From assembly GCA_033398695.1 (NCBI GenBank), contig CM065804.1, positions 47,771,501-47,835,500 on the forward strand: DNA of 64,000 nt. The letters are read 5' to 3'. Positions within the stretch are counted from its first letter, which is position 1, and each line of letters starts with the position of its first letter. The position numbers and the translations under genes were made by a program. Below are positions 58,423 to 64,000 of this stretch, one piece after another. The DNA is from Orobanche coerulescens. Its lineage: Eukaryota; Streptophyta; Magnoliopsida; Lamiales; Orobanchaceae. The notes beneath the pieces were generated by a model. The model was not told the origin of the DNA. It was given only the letters and a program-made list of their open reading frames with translations, and did no database searches.

Positions 58423-59137
58423 TGGGGTCCCCAATCTGTCATCTTCTTCTTCATCTAGGCTGATGTATCGGGCAGGTGCCCCAGCCTCATCTGCTCTGGC
58501 TTCATATTTGCCTTCTTTTTCTTCTTCAGCCTCCTTTTCCTTCTCTTCTTCCTTCTCTTCTTCCTTCTCATCCTTCTTTTCATCCTCATCACCTTGCTTA
58601 TCTTTATCATCATTATCATCATCATCATTATCATTTTCTTTTTCAACTTCTTCTCCTTCTTCTTCATCTTCTTCTGCCAACTCTTCTGTCTTTTCCACTT
58701 CCTCTTTTTCAGTTTGTTTTTCTTCAACTATGATGTTTTTTTTCTTTTTTAGCTTCTTTTTCAACTCCTACTTCTTCCTCCACTAACTCTTAGATTCTAA
58801 TTTCTTTTTCTACTACTTCTCCATCTTCATTGAGAGAGACATCAAAAACACTTCCCATTATAATATGGAGGAGCTGGTCCATGTTGGTTTTAAAATGGGA
58901 CATGAACCAGTCTTTCTGGAGTATCAAAATTAGGTCTGACTCATTGCAAAAATGTATGAGTAGATCCTCCGTAGCCTGGGGATAGTCCCAGCTACTCATT
59001 TCAATAAGAGCTTGCAGTTGAGTAAATGGAACAGATTTAAGAGTTTTCCATTCCTCAAAAATATCGACAAAAGAATGTTTAAGAGCATGTTGTTTTACCA
59101 GTAATAGCGGCTCTATAGACAGTTTGAAGGAATCGTT
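58423..59137 (-). pseudogene. R3 internal coding remnant, 5' part, with acidic tract
   Basis: The minus strand first encodes KHSFVDIFEEWKTLKSVP, then MSSWDYPQATEDLLIHFC and a stop near 58790. After a frame change in an A-run it gives about 110 residues made almost wholly of glu, lys and asp (58430-58764), ending ARYISLDEEEDD. The coding runs up to the rearrangement breakpoint at about 59137, so its start is lost. Across R6 it joins the remnant at 24535-26073. I do not know the family. Confidence 0.5.
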
Positions 59138-59838
59138 TCAGAAGACTTCAGACAAGTTGGCACATTAGAGAAGTCGACATAAGAGAAAGTTGACTACACA
59201 TCAGACAGTTTGACCACAGAGAGATCAGTTAAGTGATCAGCCAAGTAAACCTGTCTACGTCAGCATGCGTTGAATAGTCAATATTTATGGAAAGTCACAT
59301 GCGGGCGATTAGAAATAGACTGAAGAGATTCCCGGAAGGATATGATTTAAATAAATCATCCAGACCCACCTCTGAAGACTTTAATCTTATTATAGTCAAA
59401 AGATTCGGCGCCATCACATGGAAGTCTTCACAATGGTCGGAAATGGATTAAAATATGGGAATCCACCCTTGCAACGTTCAGAAAGAACAAAGAAGTTTAT
59501 TTCTCCAATGGACGGATTTGTTACAAATTTGCAACGGCTATGAAGAAAAGCTCAAAGGATCGACACCTATATATATATATCCGAATAGTTGAGTTGACCA
59601 AGACTCAGCTGATAGATACTTATCTGATTTGTACTTAGCCGATTTTAAAGCCTAACTTATATGGCCTATAGAAGATACTCATTTGGTTTTTCTTTGCATT
59701 TTGCCAACTTATCACAATTTGGCCTATGGAAGATGCTCATTTGGCTCTTCCTTACATTTTTCCAAGTAATTTAGAACATACATTTGAATAAACAAATACA
59801 ATGATGACATCATCAAAATCTAACAAGTATTCCTAACA
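59138..59838 (-). mobile_element. R3 5' LTR, rearranged (internal inversion and deletion)
   Basis: Positions 59581-59838 match 13654-13910 directly. Positions 59138-59580 match 13047-13499 in reverse complement. The rest of the LTR (12415-13046 and about 13500-13650) is absent. The junction falls at tatatccgaa, inside the inverted pair ttcggata/tatccgaa present in the other LTR. The outer end and TSD are normal, so the change happened after or during insertion. Confidence 0.85.
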
Positions 59839-59843
59839 ATATG

Positions 59844-60040
59844 CACAACAATAACATCTGGTAATCCAACGATCCAGCGCACACAGCTATAGATACCCAT
59901 GATGATCCCATCGGACCAACGCATGGTGTAAATACCTGTCCAGCGATCCAGCGGACACATCATAGATACACAAGATGATCCCGTCGGACCAACACGAGGT
60001 GGACATACGACAACAATGCACAAATGCATATTAATAACAA
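59844..60040 (-). mobile_element. R2 5' LTR, continued between R3 and R10
   Basis: It continues the R2 LTR after the R3 TSD (atatgcacaacaataac), matching 6450-6640 with the tandem repeat block (gatccagcgcacacag). R10 follows after aacaa. Confidence 0.9.
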
Positions 60041-61090
60041 TGTTGGAACATTTTGTTCCATACATACTTAATAGTTTTTTGATGATTAAAGTTGTTACAC
60101 AAAACAAAATAACAAAGAGACGAGGCAAAGCATTGAAGAAGACGAAGTGCAAAAAGCTGGAATCTGCAAGCTTAACGTACGTAACATAAGCTACATAATG
60201 TACGTAATGTAAGCCACTTAGCGTACGTAAGAGATGATGGTTAGCGTACGTAAAAATATGTTTCAGAGTTCAAATGGGAAGAACGTTGGACGAGTCAAAG
60301 TCAAAAAGGAGGCAACGGATATATGACGTCAACAATGACGTAAGTTTAACGTACGTAATGGATTGTTGATAACGTACGTAAGGAAAGAGACAGATGCTAC
60401 TGGACTAAAACTGGTACGTGTTAACATACGTAACGAAGTCGATATAACGTACGTAACAAATGTAGCGTACGTAATGGTGAGAGGATAACGACCGTAATGA
60501 AGGATCAGGAGGCTAACGGCTAGTAAGGCTCCAATACCTATAAATACCACATCCTTGGTATTCATCCATACAACAACTTTAAGCAAAACATACATTCATC
60601 AGAGATTGATATTCTTACATTGTTGTTGTGATATTGATATTATATTGTTAGTTTGAGTGTGTATACATTCAACATCATACACGAGAGGTAAAAGAAAAGA
60701 TACGATTATATTCGGTGTTATTAGGATCAAGGATCCGGCATTATTAGAATCGCAATCGCTATCTTAGTGAGGTTTATCTAGTACCCATAGAAAGCTAGAG
60801 CGGTTGATTCCTTCTCCGATAGAAAAGGAAAACTGTTTAACTTGGACCGACACAAAGACAAGTACGAGTGATTTATCACGGACCAATAGAAGACGTGATT
60901 GTGAACGGTTATCCCTCGACCGATAGAAGAGAGGTGCAGAGGTTTTTATTTCGAACCTATAGAAAAAGATACCAAGAGGGGACGTAGGCTCGTTTATAGC
61001 CGAACCTCTATAAATCCTTGTGTCATTTAATTTCCTCACAATTATTTTATGCTTCCACAACACGGCGCATATTCCGATCTTGCTCCAACA
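60041..61090 (+). mobile_element. R10 5' LTR
   Basis: It starts tgttggaacattttg and ends gctccaaca; length 1050 bp. An array of acgtacgt palindromes (60165-60490) precedes the TATA box (tataaata, 60539-60546). Next come several repeats of ccgatagaa/ccaatagaa near 60780-60970. The primer-binding site follows at 61092. Confidence 0.92.
60165..60490. repeat. Palindrome array aacgtacgtaa upstream of R10 TATA box
   Basis: About nine copies of acgtacgt, gcgtacgt or acatacgt lie in about 325 bp, just upstream of the TATA box. The array recurs at 63345-63655 in the 3' LTR with a few mutated units (acatacat, gagtacgt). The core equals that of the R2 array. Confidence 0.9.
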
Positions 61091-61091
61091 A

Positions 61092-61104
61092 TTGGTATCG
61101 CAGC
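61092..61104 (+). promoter_or_regulatory. R10 primer-binding site
   Basis: tggtatcgcagcg begins two bases after the LTR. It resembles the initiator-Met complement tggtatcagagc with an extra change, as expected for a plant Copia element. Confidence 0.7.
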
Positions 61105-61147
61105 GGTACCTCCAATACACGGCTTAACATCCGAGGAGTCGATCCAA

Positions 61148-62459
61148 ATGGCGTTTCAATTTGCTCCAATCGAAGGCCTTGCTCTTAACTGACCACCATT
61201 TTTTTGATGGCGCAAATTTCATGACATGGAAGAAAAATATGTCAATATTCATCCGAGCGTATGACATTGAGATTTGGAAGATCATTTATCTTAGCCCGAA
61301 AGTTCCAATCAAACCTGATAGATCTCTTAAGGGTTTCGAAGAATATAATGACGAGGATTGGAAGAACAACCATCTAAATTATAAGGCTACTCAACTCTTA
61401 TATTGTACCTTAAATCCAGAAGAGGTCAATCGAATCTCATCGTGTGAAAGTGCTAAAGAAATATGGAAAATTCTTGAAATCACACACGAAGGGACAACTC
61501 AAGTCAAGGAGATAAAGATCAATATGCTTCTCCATGACTACGAGTTATTCATGATGAAAGGTGACGAGTCCATCACCAACATGCTTGACCAATTTTCGGT
61601 CATCACAAATGGACTAGCTTCATTCGGTAAACCATTATCTAGTAGTGAAAAAGTTAAGAAAATTTTACGATCACTACCTAGTGAATGGGACGGCACCGTG
61701 ACGGCGATTATGGAATCGAAAGATCTCAATAATCTTGATTTTAGTGCCCTCATTGGTTCACTAATAAATTACGAGATTGTCCTTAAATGTCGAAATGCAA
61801 AGCCGAAACCGAGGGAAATATCGATAGCCTTGAAGGCTACGATGTCAAAGAAGGAAGAAATCCCGGTGGACGATAGCGACGAAGAATCGGCATATTATGC
61901 CAAGAATATTAATAAGTTCCAACACTTATTAAACCGGAGAAAGAAGGACATCCAAACGAGCGAATCTAAGAAATTCGACAATAATTGTCGAATATGTGGT
62001 AAACCAGGCCACTTTGCAAAGAATTGCCGAGCTAAACCCAAGAAGGAGGTTCTCGTTGCAACATGGAGCGATGACGACGAAGATGATGATTTTATCAATC
62101 AAAATAATCTCGCTCTCATGGCCCGAAGTTCATGCGGCGATAGCGACGTCGAAAGCCAAGTAAGTAATTCTTACGACGAACTTTGTAAAGTATTTGAATT
62201 ATTGCATACGGATTATCAAAATGCTTTATCCAAAATCAAATCCCTTCAAACTAAAAATAAATCATTGGAAAATGAGATTTCCAAAATTCTTGAAAAGGGA
62301 AAATCTGTCGAAATTGATCATTCAAAATGTATTGAAAATGAAAATATTTTAAAGGATGATCTTGTTAAAATGCAAACCGAGCTCAAAAATTTAACGAAGA
62401 AATTTTCTCTCGAAAACGAGAAATTGAAAATATGCTCTCGGTGCAAAAGTTCACTTTAA
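61148..62459 (+). pseudogene. R10 Copia gag (UBN2-type) with frameshifted start
   Basis: The natural start is probably the atg at 61148 (MAFQFAPIEGLAL), but its frame stops after 14 codons. The long frame from about 61161 has no early atg and continues FFDGANFMTWKKNMSIFI, the typical N-terminus of plant Copia gag. It goes on with NYKATQLLYCTL, EIWKILEITHEGTTQVKE, LRSLPSEWDGTVTAI and a zinc knuckle CRICGKPGHFAKNC (about 61988-62029, CX2CX4HX4C), then an acidic stretch and a coiled-coil-like C-terminus. Only the start is damaged; a single small indel separates it from an open frame of more than 430 codons. Confidence 0.85.
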
Positions 62460-62470
62460 ATAAATAGGGG

Positions 62471-62686
62471 TTGGGATTCACACCTCGTTCTAAAAACGAA
62501 TCCTTAAATTTAAAGATATCCCATTGCGAAAAATGTTTGAAAATCGGGCATCACATTTCTAACTGTAAAACCCCACGCCGGACGATTAAAATTAAAAAGA
62601 TTTGGGTTCCTAAAGGAACAAATATTTCAAATATCGTCTATGTTTCAAATGAAAAACCAACTCTCGGTTGGATCCCCAAAAAATGA
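62471..62686 (+). CDS. R10 second zinc-knuckle frame, gag C-terminal part
   Basis: This 71-codon frame lacks an atg at its start (begins ttg). It contains CEKCLKIGHHISNC, a second CX2CX4HX4C knuckle, followed by KKIWVPKGT. In complete Copia elements IWVPKG-like text lies between the last knuckle and the protease, so this is the end of gag. A stop and frame change after 62459 separate it from the main gag. Confidence 0.6.
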   Translation: MGFTPRSKNESLNLKISHCEKCLKIGHHISNCKTPRRTIKIKKIWVPKGTNISNIVYVSNEKPTLGWIPKK

Positions 62687-63215
62687 TTTTTTTATCAATA
62701 TATTTTACTTAGGGGGAGTAATAATTTTTTAAAGGGGAGATAATATTTTCAGGGGGAGTTTATACCCTTTTTATAAATATAGTTATTTATCATTTGGTAT
62801 CATGCGTATTTTAGGTATCATTATATTTATTTTTTTACACTTTTTGATGAAAATAAAAATGGGGAGAAAGGAGAATGGGATTAACCCTGAAAGGCGGAGA
62901 AAAATCGAAATCGAAGAAAAAGTCGAAAAGTTGAAATTGAAAAGAAAATGGAAGTTGAAAGGAGAAAAGGAGAAGAAAAGTCGAAAAGATGAAGTTGAAA
63001 AGAAAAATGAGGAGACATCGAAAAGATGATGAAAATTTGAAAATTCGAAAAGAAAAAGAAAAGAAAAGAAGGAGTCGAAAAAGAAATCGGAGAAGAAACT
63101 AATGAAACGGATAAAGTCGAAAACTTTGGTCTGTACACATATACATATATTTGTATTTTTGCAGGTAAATCCCATTGACGAAGTGTTGTTTTGTAATCAT
63201 CAAAAAGGAGGAGAT
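62687..63215 (+). other. R10 3' non-coding part with purine-rich tract
   Basis: First there are three ggggga-type runs (tagggggagtaa, aaggggagata, cagggggagttt; 62709-62760), each resembling a polypurine tract. Then 62850-63125 is almost pure purine on the plus strand, with repeats of tcgaaaag, ttgaaaag and gatgaag. The actual primer tract is aaaaaggaggagat at 63202-63215. The pol genes should lie in this interval but are absent. The overlapping minus-strand frames rich in FSFSF are only the purine tract translated. Confidence 0.75.
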
Positions 63216-64000
63216 TGTTGGAACATTTTGTTCCATACATACTTAATAGTGTTTTGATGATTAAAGTTGTTACACAAAACAAAACAACAAAGAGATGAAG
63301 CAAAGTATCGAAGAAGACGAAGTGAAAAAAGCTGGAATCTGCACGCTTAACGTACGTAACATAAGCTACATAACATACATAATGTAAGCCACTTAGAGTA
63401 CGTAAGAGATGATGGTTAGCGTACGTAAGGATATGTTTCAGAGTTCAAACGGGAAGAACGTTGGATGGGTCAAAGTCAAAAAGGCGGCAACGGATATATG
63501 ACGTCAGCAATGACGTAAGCTTAACTTACGTAATGGATTGTTGATAACGTACGTAAGGAAAGAGACAGATGCTACTGGACTAAAACTGGTACGTGTTAAC
63601 ATACGTAACGAAGTCGATATAACGTACGTAACAAATGTAGCGTACGTAATGGTGAGAGGATAACGACCGTAATGAAGGATCAGGAGGCTAACGGCTAGTA
63701 AGGCTCCAATACCTATAAATACTACATCCTTGGTATTCATCCATACAACAACTTCAAGCAAAACATACATTCATCTGATATTGATATTCTTACATTGTTG
63801 TTGTGATATTGAGCTTATATTGTTAGTTTGAGTGTTTATACATACAACATCATACACGATAGGTAAAAGAAAAGATAAGATTGGATTCGGTGTTATTAGG
63901 ATCAAGGATCCGGCATTATCAGAATTGCAATCGCTATCTTAGTGAGGTTTATCTAGTACCCATAGAAAGCTAGAGCGGTTGATTCCTTATCCGATAGAAA
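63216..64000 (+). mobile_element. R10 3' LTR, partial
   Basis: It starts tgttggaacattttg and matches 60041-60825 closely. The window ends before the LTR end, so the total length and the right TSD cannot be seen. Confidence 0.92.

Larger units (their letters stand above)
12415..59838 (-). mobile_element. R3: non-autonomous LTR element with rearranged 5' LTR
   Basis: R3 sits in the R2 LTR, flanked by atatg on both sides, an exact 5-bp TSD. After R4, R5 and R6 are subtracted it is about 4.5 kb. Its 3' LTR is 12415-13910. The polypurine tract (minus aatagggggaatt) and adjacent gttttgccatcat resemble the 3' ends of plant Copia elements. The internal region (24535-26073 and 58423-59137) carries unusual lysine/glutamate-rich coding remnants and no recognisable Copia gag or pol. 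The right end is rearranged, and its primer-binding site is missing. Confidence 0.85.
5379..60040 (-). mobile_element. R2: long-LTR Gypsy-type retrotransposon, outermost layer of the nested stack
   Basis: R2 is the oldest visible layer. It comprises a 3' LTR (5379-8889), an internal region (8890-11301) and a 5' LTR (11302-12414, resumed at 59844-60040 after R3). R10 then interrupts the 5' LTR, and its remainder lies beyond the right edge. Orientation follows from a perfect initiator-Met primer-binding site at 11280-11297 and a PPT-like end at 8890. The 5' LTR matches the 3' LTR closely across the R3 insertion, which fixes the original sequence. The left target site is actgt (5374-5378); the right one is not visible. 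No gag or pol remains, so R2 could not have moved by itself. Confidence 0.85.
60041..64000 (+). mobile_element. R10: Copia-type element with gag only; 3' LTR runs off the window
   Basis: The 5' LTR is 60041-61090, the internal region 61091-63215 and the 3' LTR from 63216. The internal 2.1 kb encodes a Copia gag and a short second zinc-knuckle frame but no protease, integrase or reverse transcriptase. The 3' polypurine tract (aaaaaggaggagat) touches the 3' LTR. This fits the TR-GAG class of helper-dependent elements. The left flank is aacaa; the right TSD is outside. Confidence 0.88.

Noticed and set aside
58463..58786. Plus-strand serine-rich frame of 107 codons
   Set aside because: It is the reverse of the glu/lys codon tract of R3. 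The minus strand connects to further coding text, the plus strand does not.
60329..60595. 88-codon minus-strand frame in the R10 LTR, repeated at 63504-63770
   Set aside because: The repetition only reflects the two LTR copies. The frame crosses the palindrome array and TATA box, opposite to the element's transcription.
62783..63303. Minus-strand phenylalanine/serine-rich frames
   Set aside because: They are the complement of the purine-rich tract of R10 and cross into its 3' LTR.
1..64000. Host genes, tRNA or rRNA genes, and DNA transposons with transposase
   Set aside because: No frame shows host-protein domains outside retroelements, I saw no tRNA cloverleaf or rRNA-like stretch, and no transposase motif was found. 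Without a search tool I cannot exclude small RNA genes.

Overview
This window is plant nuclear repeat DNA, probably from a eudicot with a large, transposon-rich genome; the sequence alone does not place the species. I see no host protein-coding gene, tRNA or rRNA gene. Almost every base belongs to LTR retrotransposons inserted into one another. I could order the layers because most insertions still carry exact 5-bp target-site duplications (TSDs), and because interrupted sequences match intact copies elsewhere in the window. I call the elements R1 to R10.

Layout. R1 (1-3066, minus) is the 5' end of an element that runs off the left edge. Next is a short non-nested stretch (3067-5378) with an inverted repeat, a truncated Copia-type LTR, AT-rich DNA and a CA/CG/TA microsatellite. 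R2 (minus, from 5379) is a long-LTR Gypsy-type element without recognisable coding. Its 5' LTR was hit by R3 (12415-59838, TSD atatg) and by R10 (from 60041 to beyond the right edge). R3 (minus) contains the solo LTR R4 (13929-16053). R5 (16056-24529, TSD atatt) lies 2 bp beyond R4. R3 also contains R6 (26074-58422, TSD tgggg). R6 (minus) contains three further insertions: R7 (26177-35822, plus, TSD cggcc) in its 3' LTR, R8 (38902-48459, minus, TSD cgatg) inside its gag zinc knuckle, and R9 (50098-55093, minus, TSD caaca) in its leader. The stack is four elements deep (R2 > R3 > R6 > R7/R8/R9).

Functionally, only R7 and its sister copy R8 carry pol (protease, reverse transcriptase, RNase H, integrase with a chromodomain-like tail; Tekay/Del-like chromovirus), and both are frameshifted. 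R6 and R10 encode only gag. R5 has gag, no pol, and a spliced antisense gene of the 'putative gypsy type transposon' family with its own TATA box. R2, R3 and R9 look like large non-autonomous derivatives. They probably depend on proteins made elsewhere.

The most interesting signal is regulatory. In nearly every LTR family the DNA just upstream of the TATA box holds an array of one short GC-centred palindrome: acggccgta in R1, acgtacgt in R2 and R10, gcgatcgc in R5, gccgcggc in R6 and R9, and gcgcacgc/gcgtgcgc in R7 and R8. Two of these words are shared between elements of different lineages, and array length differs between the two LTRs of R6. A second shared design is a leader splice-site skeleton plus a tandem 60-80 bp repeat downstream of the promoter. 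A third pattern, scattered loss of CAG/CTG triplets in some copies, is probably a sequencing artefact but should be checked before ages are estimated from LTR divergence.
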